A stretch of DNA of 64,000 nt from Bog-473 sp963728845 (GTDB lineage: Bacteria; Actinomycetota; Acidimicrobiia; Acidimicrobiales; RAAP-2), in contig CAVSLS010000032.1 of the NCBI GenBank assembly GCA_963728845.1, positions 1 to 64,000 of the forward strand. The letters are read 5' to 3'. Position numbers and translations under genes: made by a program. Below are positions 17,849 through 27,341 of the stretch, piece after piece. Under the pieces are notes generated by a model. The model was not told the DNA's origin. It did no database searches and worked only from the letters and a program-made list of their open reading frames with translations. Position 1 is the stretch's first letter; every line of letters starts with the position of its first letter.

Positions 17849-20515
17849 TCAGGCGCTCCGGCGACGCTCGAGCATCGGCACGAGCGAGTCGTACGAACCG
17901 AGCAACAGGCCCGTGGCCTTGGCGTCCAATGGCTTGCAGAAGTGGTATCCCTGGGCCAGACCGCACCCGAGGGCGCGCAGGCTCTCGGCCTGGTCGGCCT
18001 CCTCGACCCCCTCGGCAATGACCTGGTAGCCGAGCGTCCGCGCCAGTTGCACGATCGCAGCCGCCAGGCCCCGCCGGTCGTCCAACGAGCCCAGCGCCTG
18101 CACGAACGACTTGTCGATCTTGACGATATCGATCTGCAGCCGGTCGAGGTGTGAGAAGGACGAGTAGCCGGTGCCGAAGTCATCGAGCGCGATGCGCACA
18201 CCGAGGGACCGCAGTGCGGTCATGTTGTGCACGGTGGCATCGTTATCGGTGAGCATCGCGCTCTCGGTGATCTCGAGGATCAACGACCGGGGATCGAAGG
18301 CGCACTCGGAAATCTGCGCGGCGATCCTGTCCGCCAGCGACGGATCGACGAGCTGGCGTGCCGAGAGGTTCACGCTGATCATGAGGTCCGGCCTGCCCAG
18401 GTAGTCGTCGCGCCATTGGCGGGCCTGCCGGCATGCGGAGCGCAACACGAAGGAGTCGATCTCACCGATGAGACCCAGCTCCTCGGCCAGCGGCACGAAC
18501 ACGCCGGGGCCGATCAGCCCTCGCGTCGGGTGTGACCACCGGACGAGCGCCTCCAGCCCGACCACGCTGTGTGCATTGAGATCCATGATGGGCTGGAAGT
18601 GCACGGCGAGGTCGCCGTTGCGGATCGCTTCGCGCAGCTCCTCCTCCAGCTCGAGGCGCTCCAGCACCGAGGCGTGCATCTCGTCTGCGAAGACCTCGAA
18701 CCTGTCCTTCCCAAGGGCCTTGGCCTTGTACATGGCGATGTCGGCGTTGCGCAGCAGCTGCTCGCTCGTGGTGCCGGGCTCGTTGAAGGCGATGCCGATG
18801 CTGACGGCCGAGCTGACGGATTTGCTCCCCAGCCGGACGGGCGGCCGCAGCGCGTCGAGGATGTGCTGGGCCAGCGACGTGATCGTGTTCTGGGACTGCA
18901 CGTCTTCGATGAGGACGGCGAACTCGTCCCCGCCGAGCCGCGCCGCGGTGTCCGACGCGCCCAAGCACCCGACGAGCGTCGTCGCCACCCTGCGCAGGAG
19001 GTGGTCCCCCTCGCCATGACCAAGGCTGTCGTTCACCGTCTTGAAGTCGTCCAGATCGAGGAACAGGACCGCCAGGTGGGACCTGCTCCGCTCCAGGCGT
19101 GCCAGGGCGTGGTCGAGGCGGTCCTGGAAGAGCGCCTTGTTGGCGAGCCCGGTCAGCGAATCGTGGAAGGCCCGGTACGCCAGCTCCTCCTCCAGGCGCT
19201 TGTGATCGGTGACGTCGCGGAAACTCCACACCCGGCCCACAACCCGGCCGTCGACCCGCTGGGGACGGGATTGGCGCTCGACGACGCGGCCATCGGTGAA
19301 CTCGAGGGTGTCGAAGCTCTCCATCTCCGGCTTGGCGAAGAGCTCCTGGACCTTGGCCACGAATGCCTCGGGATGGGCCATGTAGCCCAGGACGAAGTCG
19401 AGCGCGGCCGTCGCGTCCCTGCTCGCGAGAATGTCCTCGGGGAGCTGCCAGATCTCGGCGAACCGGCGGTTGAAGCTGGTGATCTTCCCCGCCGAGTCGA
19501 CCACCAGGATGCCGTCCGCCGTGGCGTCCAAGGTCGCGGTGAGGAGCGAGAGCGCCTCACTGAGTTCGAGCTCGGCGCACACCTGCGCGCTGGCGTCGTG
19601 GGCGGAGATCACGAGGCCCTCGACGGTCGGGTCGTCCAACAGGTTCACGATGCTCAGTTCGAAAGGGACGACGCCACGGCCCCCGTGGCGCAGCATCCCG
19701 ATCCGGGTGGTGACCGGTTGTCCCGACGCCGTCCCTGCGCGCGCCGCCGCGAGTGCCGCGTCAAGTGGGGCCCGATCGCTCTCCGCGACGATGTCGGCCA
19801 GGGGACGGTGCTCCACCAACTCGGGGTCGTGTCCGAGGAGACGCGTCATGGTGCCCGAGACCGACTGGAGGACCCCTTCGGACGACACCAGCATGATCAC
19901 CGAGGCAGCGTTGTGCACGAGTGAACGGAAGAGAGCTTCGCGCCCGCCCGCGAGCTCGAACCGGCGCCGCTCAGTGAGGTCGCGCAGACAGAGCAGGACG
20001 ACACTCTCGCCGAACCAGTCCACTGTGGTTCCGACGATCTCCACCAGGCGCCATCCCGACGCCGCCTTGATCCGGATCTCAATAGGTGTGCCGACGTCCT
20101 TGCCCTGGACGCTCGTGAGTGCACGCAGCACGAACTCCCGGTCGTCCGGGTGCACCAGGGCGAGACCCGATTGACCCTGCCAATCGTCCAATGAGCGCTC
20201 GAACATCTGCTCGGCGGAGCGATTGCCCCACACGACCTTCCCCGCTCCGTCGACCATGACGATGCCGTCGGGCAGGTGCAAGAAGAGGTGGGCCAGGAAG
20301 CCCACTTCGCCGAGAGACGATGGGATCGTCGACGCGCTCGTCGGTTCAGGCGCTCCCGCGTGCGGCACCCGTCGTCTCCCCCTCGCCGTCCCAGCGTCGT
20401 GCAGGTCCGGCTTCAGCAATGTGTTACCCGCCCTTGATACCACGTCACAGTTCAATTTCGGTCGATGCTCGTCCCACGCCCGGTTGCCATTCGGTTGCCC
20501 GTGGCAAGGCGACAT
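17849..20515 (-). CDS. PAS-PAS-PAS-GGDEF-EAL cytoplasmic cyclic-di-GMP protein
   Basis: Up to 888 residues with no membrane segment. Three PAS domains start near residues 75, 200 and 330 (LPDGIVMVDGAGKVVWGN, ASVIMLVSSEGVLQSVSG, TADGILVVDSAGKITSFN). The cyclase motif LGGDEF is intact but the inhibitory RxxD is absent (GASD). The EAL motif LEALVRW is intact with VNLSARQL, ITESAML, DDFGTGYSS and KIDKSF. It should be able to make and break c-di-GMP (inference). The first 24 residues look non-coding and no SD precedes 20515, so a GTG at 20443 may be the true start. Confidence 0.9.
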   Translation of the reverse strand: MSPCHGQPNGNRAWDEHRPKLNCDVVSRAGNTLLKPDLHDAGTARGRRRVPHAGAPEPTSASTIPSSLGEVGFLAHLFLHLPDGIVMVDGAGKVVWGNRSAEQMFERSLDDWQGQSGLALVHPDDREFVLRALTSVQGKDVGTPIEIRIKAASGWRLVEIVGTTVDWFGESVVLLCLRDLTERRRFELAGGREALFRSLVHNAASVIMLVSSEGVLQSVSGTMTRLLGHDPELVEHRPLADIVAESDRAPLDAALAAARAGTASGQPVTTRIGMLRHGGRGVVPFELSIVNLLDDPTVEGLVISAHDASAQVCAELELSEALSLLTATLDATADGILVVDSAGKITSFNRRFAEIWQLPEDILASRDATAALDFVLGYMAHPEAFVAKVQELFAKPEMESFDTLEFTDGRVVERQSRPQRVDGRVVGRVWSFRDVTDHKRLEEELAYRAFHDSLTGLANKALFQDRLDHALARLERSRSHLAVLFLDLDDFKTVNDSLGHGEGDHLLRRVATTLVGCLGASDTAARLGGDEFAVLIEDVQSQNTITSLAQHILDALRPPVRLGSKSVSSAVSIGIAFNEPGTTSEQLLRNADIAMYKAKALGKDRFEVFADEMHASVLERLELEEELREAIRNGDLAVHFQPIMDLNAHSVVGLEALVRWSHPTRGLIGPGVFVPLAEELGLIGEIDSFVLRSACRQARQWRDDYLGRPDLMISVNLSARQLVDPSLADRIAAQISECAFDPRSLILEITESAMLTDNDATVHNMTALRSLGVRIALDDFGTGYSSFSHLDRLQIDIVKIDKSFVQALGSLDDRRGLAAAIVQLARTLGYQVIAEGVEEADQAESLRALGCGLAQGYHFCKPLDAKATGLLLGSYDSLVPMLERRRSA

Positions 20516-20573
20516 GGACAGGGATGGTCAGCCCCGCCACTGCACCTCCCGTGTGAGGACGACCGCCGCCCGC

Positions 20574-22943
20574 CTACTGACGGGCCATGATCACGCGCAG
20601 CCGGTCCTCGGGGTGGACCAGGTGGTCCGCGCTCTCCTGGTCGACGTCGATCTGCACCCACCGTACGGTGCCGCTGAATTCGTTGCCCCGCGCCGGGTAC
20701 TCGTCACTGACAGGAGTGCCGAGGTCGCTCCCGATGTCGGTGGTCTCGTCGCCCGAGAAGAGGAGCGGCACCGTCGCCTCGACCGCACCGCTGACCACGG
20801 CCGATCCGTCGACGTAGAGCGTCACCGTCCCGCCGATGCCGAGGCCCTGCCCGTCGGCCGCGAACTCCATGCGCACCTGGTGCCGTCCCGGCGGTACGGA
20901 CTCTGTGCCGGCCACAACGAAACGGCGCAGCCCGAGCAGGTTGTGGCAGTAGCGCGGCGTGCCGGCAATCGCGTAGAGGGACCAGCCCCCGAAGGCTCCC
21001 CCCTGGGCGATGATCACTCCCGACGCGCCGCCTTCGGGCACCTCGACCTCGGCGGTCACCGCGTGTGAGCGGTTCTTGACGCTGATGACCGAGCCCTCCG
21101 AGAGCCGGTGCATGCCGCCGAAGAGGATCTGCGATGTGCCCGTCACCAGTTCGGGCCGCCCCGCCAACGAGGCCAGGAAGCGCTCGACCGAGCGGTCGTC
21201 GAGCGGCAGCACGTTGCGACGGCTCGCCTCAATCAGCCACAGCCGCTGCAGGTCGCGCAGCTCGTCCGGCTGCGCTGCCGCCAGGTCGTGGGCCTGGGTC
21301 CAGTCGTCGGGACCATAGAGCTCCCAGGTGTCCTCGTCGAAGGGGAGCATGCCGCCCACCTCCCACGGGGTGCGGTGCTTCGTGCAGGCCGTCCAGCCCT
21401 TGTGGAAGATGCCTCGGTTGCCCATCATCTCGAAGTACTGCGTCTCGCGCCGCTCGGCCGCCCCCCCGTCGTCGAAGGAGTAGCACATGGACACACCCTC
21501 CATCGGGTGCTGCATCACACCATGCACGTACGTGGGCTCGGGGATGTGTGCCACCTCCAGCACGGTGGGCGCCACATCGATCAGGTGGTGAAACTGGTCA
21601 CGGATCTCACCGGAGGCCGCGATCCCGGCCGGCCAGTGCACGACGAGACCGTTCCGTGTCCCTCCCCAGTGTGAGGCCACCTGCTTGGTCCACTGATAGG
21701 GCGTGTCCATTGCATGGGCCCAGCCCACCGCGTAGTGGTTGAAGGCGTTCGGCCCGCCGAGGGCGTCGAGCTTGGAGGCCAGGAACTCCGGCGTCTCGAC
21801 AGCCGCCATGCCGTTGAACGTGAACAGCTCGTTGAAGGTGCCGTTGAGCTGCCCCTCGGCGGAGGCTCCGTTGTCGCCGACGACGTAGTAGATCAGCGTG
21901 TCGTCGAGGAGGCCGAGCTCCTCGACGGCGTCGACGACCCGGCCCATATGGAAGTCGACGTGCTCAAGGAAGCCCGCGTAGATCTCCATCTGGCGGGCCA
22001 GGATCGGCTTCAGCTGGTCCGGCATGTCGTCCCAGGCCGGGATCTCATCCGGCCGTGCGGTGAGCTCGGCATCGGGTGGGATCACGCCCAGGTGCTTCTG
22101 GAGCTCGAAGGTCTCCCGACGCAGGTGGTCCCAGCCCAGGTTGAAGCGCCCTTTGTAGCGGTCGGCCCACTCGGGCCACACGTGGTGCGGAGCGTGGGTG
22201 GCTCCCGGTGCCATGTAGGCGAAGAAAGGCTTGTCGGGCATCAGGGACTTCTGCTGGCGGATCCAGCCGACGCACCGCTGGGCCAAGTCCTCGGTCAAGT
22301 GATAGCGGAGGTCGTCCGGCGGCTCGATCGGCACCGTGTCCTGGTACAGCGCGGGGCTGTACTGGTGGGTCTCTCCGGCCACGAAGCCGTAGAAGTGCTC
22401 GAAGCCCGAGCTCGTTGGCCAGCGGTCGAACGGGCCGAGGGGGCTGGTCTCCCACTGTGGCACTTCGTGGCACTTGCCGAACTGGGCGGTGGCGTAGCCG
22501 TTCAGGCGGAGGATCTCGGCCAGGGGCGCGCAGGTGTTGGGCCGCATGGAGGTGTACCCGGGAGCCGAGGTTGCGAGGTCGGCCACCGCACCCATCCCGA
22601 CGGTGTGGTGGTTGCGCCCCGTCAGCAGGGCGGCCCGGCTGGGCGAGCACAGCGCCGTGGTGTGGAAGCGCCGGTAGCGCAAGCCGCGTGCCGCCAGGCG
22701 GTCGGCCGTGGGTGTGGCGACCGGACCGCCGAACGTGCCGGCGGCGCCGAAACCGACGTCGTCGAGCAGGATGATCAACACGTTGGGTGCGCCGGCAGGC
22801 GGGCGGAGCGGCTCGATGGGCGGGAAGGACGTGTCGGGATCCTTGGCGTCGTAGGTCACGAGCCCGGTATGGGGACGGTCCGGGATGGGAAGCACCGTGC
22901 GTGGCACGCCGTGGCGGGGATCGTCGGAGTCGTCGTCGGTCAT
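20574..22943 (-). CDS. Arylsulfatase (type I sulfatase)
   Basis: A protein of 789 residues. The sulfatase signature C-S-P-S-R-A-A-L-L-T-G-R holds the Cys that is converted to formylglycine (known). Metal ligands are visible in ILLDDVGFG and YVVGDNGAS. The start at 22943 is chosen because GAGGTGA precedes it; the ATG/GTG 18 codons upstream lacks an SD. There is no signal peptide, so it acts in the cytoplasm unless exported otherwise. A C-terminal region of about 200 residues (GGMHRLSEGSVISVKNRSHAV onward in outline) forms a beta-rich extension seen in the large actinobacterial arylsulfatases. Its natural substrate is unknown. Confidence 0.92.
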   Translation of the reverse strand: MTDDDSDDPRHGVPRTVLPIPDRPHTGLVTYDAKDPDTSFPPIEPLRPPAGAPNVLIILLDDVGFGAAGTFGGPVATPTADRLAARGLRYRRFHTTALCSPSRAALLTGRNHHTVGMGAVADLATSAPGYTSMRPNTCAPLAEILRLNGYATAQFGKCHEVPQWETSPLGPFDRWPTSSGFEHFYGFVAGETHQYSPALYQDTVPIEPPDDLRYHLTEDLAQRCVGWIRQQKSLMPDKPFFAYMAPGATHAPHHVWPEWADRYKGRFNLGWDHLRRETFELQKHLGVIPPDAELTARPDEIPAWDDMPDQLKPILARQMEIYAGFLEHVDFHMGRVVDAVEELGLLDDTLIYYVVGDNGASAEGQLNGTFNELFTFNGMAAVETPEFLASKLDALGGPNAFNHYAVGWAHAMDTPYQWTKQVASHWGGTRNGLVVHWPAGIAASGEIRDQFHHLIDVAPTVLEVAHIPEPTYVHGVMQHPMEGVSMCYSFDDGGAAERRETQYFEMMGNRGIFHKGWTACTKHRTPWEVGGMLPFDEDTWELYGPDDWTQAHDLAAAQPDELRDLQRLWLIEASRRNVLPLDDRSVERFLASLAGRPELVTGTSQILFGGMHRLSEGSVISVKNRSHAVTAEVEVPEGGASGVIIAQGGAFGGWSLYAIAGTPRYCHNLLGLRRFVVAGTESVPPGRHQVRMEFAADGQGLGIGGTVTLYVDGSAVVSGAVEATVPLLFSGDETTDIGSDLGTPVSDEYPARGNEFSGTVRWVQIDVDQESADHLVHPEDRLRVIMARQ

Positions 22944-23000
22944 GTCGTCACCTCGTCGACCGACGAGCGTGGCACATCGAGCGTGGTCGACGCACATGGC

Positions 23001-24303
23001 TCATGCGGGGTTCCCGCGCGACAGCATGCTCCGCCGCTGCATCGAGCGGGTCGTGAGGGGAAGCGAGCTGACGTGCTCGGGGCGCTCGCGGTGGAGGCGG
23101 TCAGCGACCCTTCCGTAGCGGGTGGCGAACGGCGAGGCGGTGATGCCGTGCAGGAGCACGCTCAAGGCGACGGTCACGGTCACCGCGGCCAGGACGACCC
23201 TGGCTTCGGACGCGGCGAGCGTGTCGACGGCGATGAGGCCGAACACGACGCTGGCCAGGCCGCGGGGGCCGAACCACCCGACGAAGGCGATCGTCTTGGG
23301 GTCGAGCCCGGTGCCGGCGAGTGAGAGCGCGACCGGGATCATCCGGGCAACGGTGAGGGCGAGCACCGCGAAGACCACGTCACGCCACGTGGCGCCGTCG
23401 AGGCCCGGGATCAGCATGGCGGCGCCGAACACGAACCAGACCAGCAGGGACATGAGGGTGCCCGCCTCCTGCGAGAACTCGAGCAGCTCGTCATCGTGGC
23501 GAGGAAACGCCGTCCCGAAGGTCATGCCGCCCACGAAGGCGGCCACGAACCCGTTGGCGCCGGCGAGCACCGACGACGAATAGGCGAAGAGTGCCAGGGC
23601 AAGCACGGCCAGGGGGCGGAACCCGGCCGCGCTCCAGCGGTGCTTGCGAGCCTGGGCCAGGAGCACCGCACCGGCGAGACCGATCCCGAAGCCGATGCCG
23701 GCCCCACCGAGCAGGTCGGCCGCGGCCATGGTCAGGGAGGACGCGCCGTGCACCGCCTCGGCCGACGCCGCGCCGGTCAGGAACAGGTTGACGAAGGGGG
23801 TCGCGATGCCGTCGTTGAGGCCGCTCTCCACGTTCGAGCACACGGCGGACGCCGGCGGGAACGCGCTCGTCCTCCATGATCGACGCCCCCAACGCGGCGT
23901 CGGTCGGAGCGACGATGGCGCCGATGGCGGCGGCCACCCACAGCCCGGCGCCGGAGAAGAGTCCGGCGGCCAGGGCGGCGCCGGCTCCGATGGTGAGGGG
24001 CAGTCCGATGCCGAGGAGGCGGACGGGCAGTGCCAGGTCGGCCCGCAGCTGGCGCGCGTTGACCCTGGAGGCGTCCGCGAAGAGCACCAGCGCCAGCGCC
24101 ACCTCGGCGAGCGACCTGATGGTGGACGAGTGCAGGTTGAAGTGGACCAGGGTGGTGGGACCGTGCGTGACCGCGAGGCCGAACACGACGAAGGCGATGG
24201 GAGCCGACACGTTCCAGCGCTCAAAGCGCGCGGACACGAGCCCCCAGACGACGAAAGACGCCGAGACCACTGCGAGGGCGCCCAGGTTGAGACCGTGTGT
24301 CAT
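23001..24303 (-). CDS. Cation:proton antiporter (CPA1/NhaP type), frameshifted
   Basis: About 433 residues and 12 or more hydrophobic segments. The conserved core IGAIVAPTDAALGASIMED contains the T-D pair of the CPA1 ion site, and NVESGLNDGIATPFVNLF contains the N-D (SGLNDG) motif; the frame breaks between them near 23850. FVGWFGPRGLASVVF is the usual TM10-11 motif. It exchanges Na+ or K+ for protons. The ATG at 24303 is the first of the homologous region. Confidence 0.88.
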
Positions 24304-24450
24304 GCGGCGTCGGTGAGCGCCCGGTCGGGAACTTCCTGCGCCTCCTCGTCCATCGGCACCACCATCCCTCCTCGCTGGCCCCTCTCGGTGCGCCGCGGAG
24401 CGCGGGGGCGGCCCGCGGCCATTCTCGGTGACGCGCATCGAGGCAGGTCA

Positions 24451-24464
24451 GGGCCGAAGGTCAC
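24451..24464. promoter_or_regulatory. DosR-like box (reverse orientation)
   Basis: On the minus strand the site reads GTGACCTTCGGCCC, 10 of 14 core matches to the DosR consensus. It shares GACCTTCGGCCCTG with the site at 38935. It sits in the 322-bp gap between the antiporter (start 24303) and the PLDc_N/SHOCT gene (start 24626); nothing else was seen in the gap. Confidence 0.35.
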
Positions 24465-24625
24465 CACCTTGGACCCCGCCAGGCAACGGTCGCCAGGCGG
24501 ACACGGCGGCACGGCCGACCACCGGGGCGGCGGTGCCCATCCCAGCGCTGGTTTGGGAAACCGAGCTAAACAGGGGGTTGCAGGGGCGGGGTACTCGCCG
24601 ACCACGGACCACAAGGAGTTTGTTG

Positions 24626-25030
24626 ATGCTTGCTTCCAGCTATCCGATACTCGATGCGTTCTTGACCATGCTGTACTTCTTCCTCTTCATCATCTGGATC
24701 TGGCTGCTGATCATGGTGTTCATGGACATCTTCCGCAGCCACGACATGGGCGGGGTGGCCAAGGCGCTGTGGGTGATCTTCATCATCATCCTGCCCTTCC
24801 TCGGCGTCTTCGTGTACCTCATCGCCCGCGGCGGCAAAATGCACGAGCGGGCTGCTGCACAGGCGGCGGAGCAGCAGAAGGCGTTCGATCAGTACGTCCG
24901 GCAGGCGGCAGGGACGTCCGGCAGCGACGCGGCCTCGCAGCTCTCCAAGCTGGCAGACCTCAAGGCGCAGGGCGTCCTGAGCGACGCCGAGTTCGAGGCC
25001 CAGAAGTCCAAGATCCTCGCCAGCAGCTAG
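24626..25030 (+). CDS. PLDc_N-SHOCT small membrane protein
   Basis: A protein of 134 residues. ATG at 24626 follows AAGGAG. Two membrane helices at about residues 10-33 and 48-68 (LYFFLFIIWIWLLIMVFMDIF and ALWVIFIIILPFLGVFVYLIA, in outline) form the 'phospholipase D nuclease N-terminal' module PF13396. This module has no catalytic residues of its own. The C-terminal SHOCT motif is LADLKAQGVLSDAEFEAQKSKIL. These proteins are common stress-associated membrane proteins of unknown function. It is very similar at the DNA level to the gene at 40655. A DosR-like box lies 162 bp upstream. Confidence 0.85.
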   Translation: MLASSYPILDAFLTMLYFFLFIIWIWLLIMVFMDIFRSHDMGGVAKALWVIFIIILPFLGVFVYLIARGGKMHERAAAQAAEQQKAFDQYVRQAAGTSGSDAASQLSKLADLKAQGVLSDAEFEAQKSKILASS

Positions 25031-25063
25031 GAAGGCGCTCCGCTCGTCACCGAGAGCAGCGCG

Positions 25064-26227
25064 GTGGCGAGCAACGACGATCCCGACCAGGAGGCCGCCC
25101 GGGCGGCTGACGCAGAGGTGGGTGGTGCCGGCAGCGACGCGATGTCGCGGCGCCTCGCCGCGCAGCTCGAACGCGACATCGAGTCACCGCTGCCGTGGCG
25201 GTCCATCGCCAAGAAGACCGTCGTGGTGGTGGTGGCCGGCGTCACCATCTACCTCGTGTTCCCAAGTCTCACCGAGGTCTTCGCGTCGTTTCCGAAACTG
25301 ACGTCCCTCGACCCGATCTGGTTCACCCTCGCGGTCGTGCTGCAGGTCGCGCACTTCGCGTGCACCATCGCGCTGCAGCGGATCGCGCTCCGGACCAAGG
25401 CCTGGTTCTCAGTGGCCACATCGCAGCTGGCCGGCAACGCCATCAGCCTCGTGGTGCCCGGTGGCGCCGCCTTTGGGGCAGCGACCCAGTTCCGCATGCT
25501 CGCCGCATCGGGGAGCGACACCGCGACGGCGGTCGGCGGGCTCACCGCCTTCTCGCTCCTGGGGATCGGCGGGCTGTTGGCGCTGCCGATCTTCGTGCTG
25601 CCGGCCATCCTCGCGGGCACGCCGATTGCGAGCGGCCTGCAGCACGCGGCGTTGCTGGGCATCGCAGCCTTCGTGCTGTTCGCAGGTTTCGGCGCACTGG
25701 TCCTGGCCACGGACGGCCCCCTCCGGTGGGCCGGTCGGATCGTGCAGGGGACGCGCAACCGGCTCAAGCGCAAGGCCGTGCCCATGACGGGGCTCTCCGA
25801 CCGGCTCGTCTTCGAGCGAAACCGGATCCGTGACGTCCTGGGCCGCCGGTGGAAGGAGGCCGCATTGCTGAGCAGTGGACGGCTCGCCTTCGACTTCGGG
25901 ACCCTGCTCGCGACCATCCGGGCCACCGGCGCCAAGCCCAACCCGTCGCTGGTGCTGTTGGCCTACGCCGTCGCCGGGTTGCTGGCGCTGATCCCTCTCA
26001 CGCCGGGCGGCCTCGGCGTCGTCGAAGCCGGGCTGAGCGCGCTGCTGATCCTGGCGGGGATCCCGGGGGGTGACGCCGTCGTGGCCACGCTGGCCTACCG
26101 CATCATCTCCTATTGGCTCCCGATCCTGGTCGGGCCGTTCGCGTATCTCGCTTTCCGGCTGCGCTTCGGGCCGCCGGGGACCAGCGGCGGGGCGGGGTCC
26201 GGCGGGCCGGCGTTGGCCGCAGGGTGA
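25064..26227 (+). CDS. Lysylphosphatidylglycerol synthase-type flippase-like membrane protein (YbhN/UPF0104)
   Basis: A protein of 387 residues with about eight membrane segments. The family pattern of PF03706 is present: NAISLVVPGGAAFGAATQFRML in the middle, and LIPLTPGGLGVVEAGLSALL near the C-terminus. The catalytic aminoacyltransferase domain of MprF is absent, so only lipid flipping or a related role is expected. The GTG start at 25064 is 33 bp after the SHOCT gene's stop, suggesting co-transcription. The lipid substrate is unknown. Confidence 0.85.
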   Translation: MASNDDPDQEAARAADAEVGGAGSDAMSRRLAAQLERDIESPLPWRSIAKKTVVVVVAGVTIYLVFPSLTEVFASFPKLTSLDPIWFTLAVVLQVAHFACTIALQRIALRTKAWFSVATSQLAGNAISLVVPGGAAFGAATQFRMLAASGSDTATAVGGLTAFSLLGIGGLLALPIFVLPAILAGTPIASGLQHAALLGIAAFVLFAGFGALVLATDGPLRWAGRIVQGTRNRLKRKAVPMTGLSDRLVFERNRIRDVLGRRWKEAALLSSGRLAFDFGTLLATIRATGAKPNPSLVLLAYAVAGLLALIPLTPGGLGVVEAGLSALLILAGIPGGDAVVATLAYRIISYWLPILVGPFAYLAFRLRFGPPGTSGGAGSGGPALAAG

Positions 26228-26243
26228 TGGGCTGTCGGCGGTG

Positions 26244-27137
26244 TCAGGGTCGCGGGTCGTTCGCTGCGAAGTGGCCGATGACCTGCTCCCCGAACGTGGC
26301 GAGCGTCTCAGGTGGCGCGAAGTCGCAAAACCACACGTAGACCCGCTCCACGCCGCGGTCCGCCAGTGACCCGAAGGCGTCGACGAGCTCGGGCGCCGTT
26401 CCCACGATCGGCGTGTCGCCGAAGCGGCGGCGGGCCGTCGCCGCGATCGCGTCGCGCTGGGTCTCGCCGGGGACCATTGCGACCTGGACTTGCAGCGAGC
26501 AGCGGGCGGTGCCAGCGAGGGGACGCATCTCGTCGAGCTTGTCGAGGATGCCGATGTGGACGTTCCACCAATCGGCATGCGCCGCGACCAGTTCCATCGT
26601 CCGCTTGCCCGCCCCCCCGATGACGATCGGGATGGTGCCGAGCGGCCCCGGCCGCTGCTGTGCCCCGCGCAGCGTGAAATACTCGCCGTCATAGTCGAGG
26701 GATTCGCCGGCCCACAGGGACTGCACGATCTCGAGCGTCTCCTTCAGACGGCCCACTCGGACCCGTGGCTCCGTCGAGCCGATGCCGAACGTCTCCAGTT
26801 CCCGAGCCACCGATCCCGAACCGATCCCGAGCTCGAAGCGGCCGGCGGAGGCGTGGTCGAGGGACACCGCCTCGCGCGCCAGCACCGCCGGATGCCGGAA
26901 CGAGTCGCACAGCACGAGCGACCCGACACGGAGCCGCTCGGTCTGCGCCGCCAGCCACGCGTTGGTGATCATGGCGTCGTACATCGGCGACGCCTCGGCC
27001 AGGGGAGGCGCCAAGTGGTCCATGCCGGCCACGCCCCCGAACCCCGCTGCCTCTGCGGCCTGCGCCCGTTCCACGAGCTGTTCCATGGTCAGGCGCATCT
27101 GAGGGAGGAACACCCAGAACTCGAGGAGGGCGGCCAT
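26244..27137 (-). CDS. LLM-class (F420/FMN-dependent) oxidoreductase
   Basis: A protein of 297 residues. The bacterial-luciferase-like TIM barrel is shown by LEFWVFLPQMRLTMEQLVERA, MDHLAPP, GRFELGIGSGSVARELETFGI and PIVIGGAGKRTMELVAAHADWWN. In actinobacteria such enzymes usually use coenzyme F420 (known). The ATG at 27137 is preferred over a GTG two codons upstream. The 204-bp stretch to the divergent fucosidase shows no further gene. Confidence 0.88.
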   Translation of the reverse strand: MAALLEFWVFLPQMRLTMEQLVERAQAAEAAGFGGVAGMDHLAPPLAEASPMYDAMITNAWLAAQTERLRVGSLVLCDSFRHPAVLAREAVSLDHASAGRFELGIGSGSVARELETFGIGSTEPRVRVGRLKETLEIVQSLWAGESLDYDGEYFTLRGAQQRPGPLGTIPIVIGGAGKRTMELVAAHADWWNVHIGILDKLDEMRPLAGTARCSLQVQVAMVPGETQRDAIAATARRRFGDTPIVGTAPELVDAFGSLADRGVERVYVWFCDFAPPETLATFGEQVIGHFAANDPRP

Positions 27138-27341
27138 GGGCACCTGAGACTACGAGCAATCCCCGGCCGGCGCGGGCGTCCGGTGGCAGTCAAGGTGGAC
27201 GTTGGACGCGCCGATACGCCGTGATGGGACGCCCAGATGGCGTGCGGGGGCTCCGCACCGCCGTGCGCGTTGCACCGAGTGGGTACATTGCACGCGACCA
27301 GTTGCCTAGGCGGACCACTGACATGCGAAATTCGAATCGCC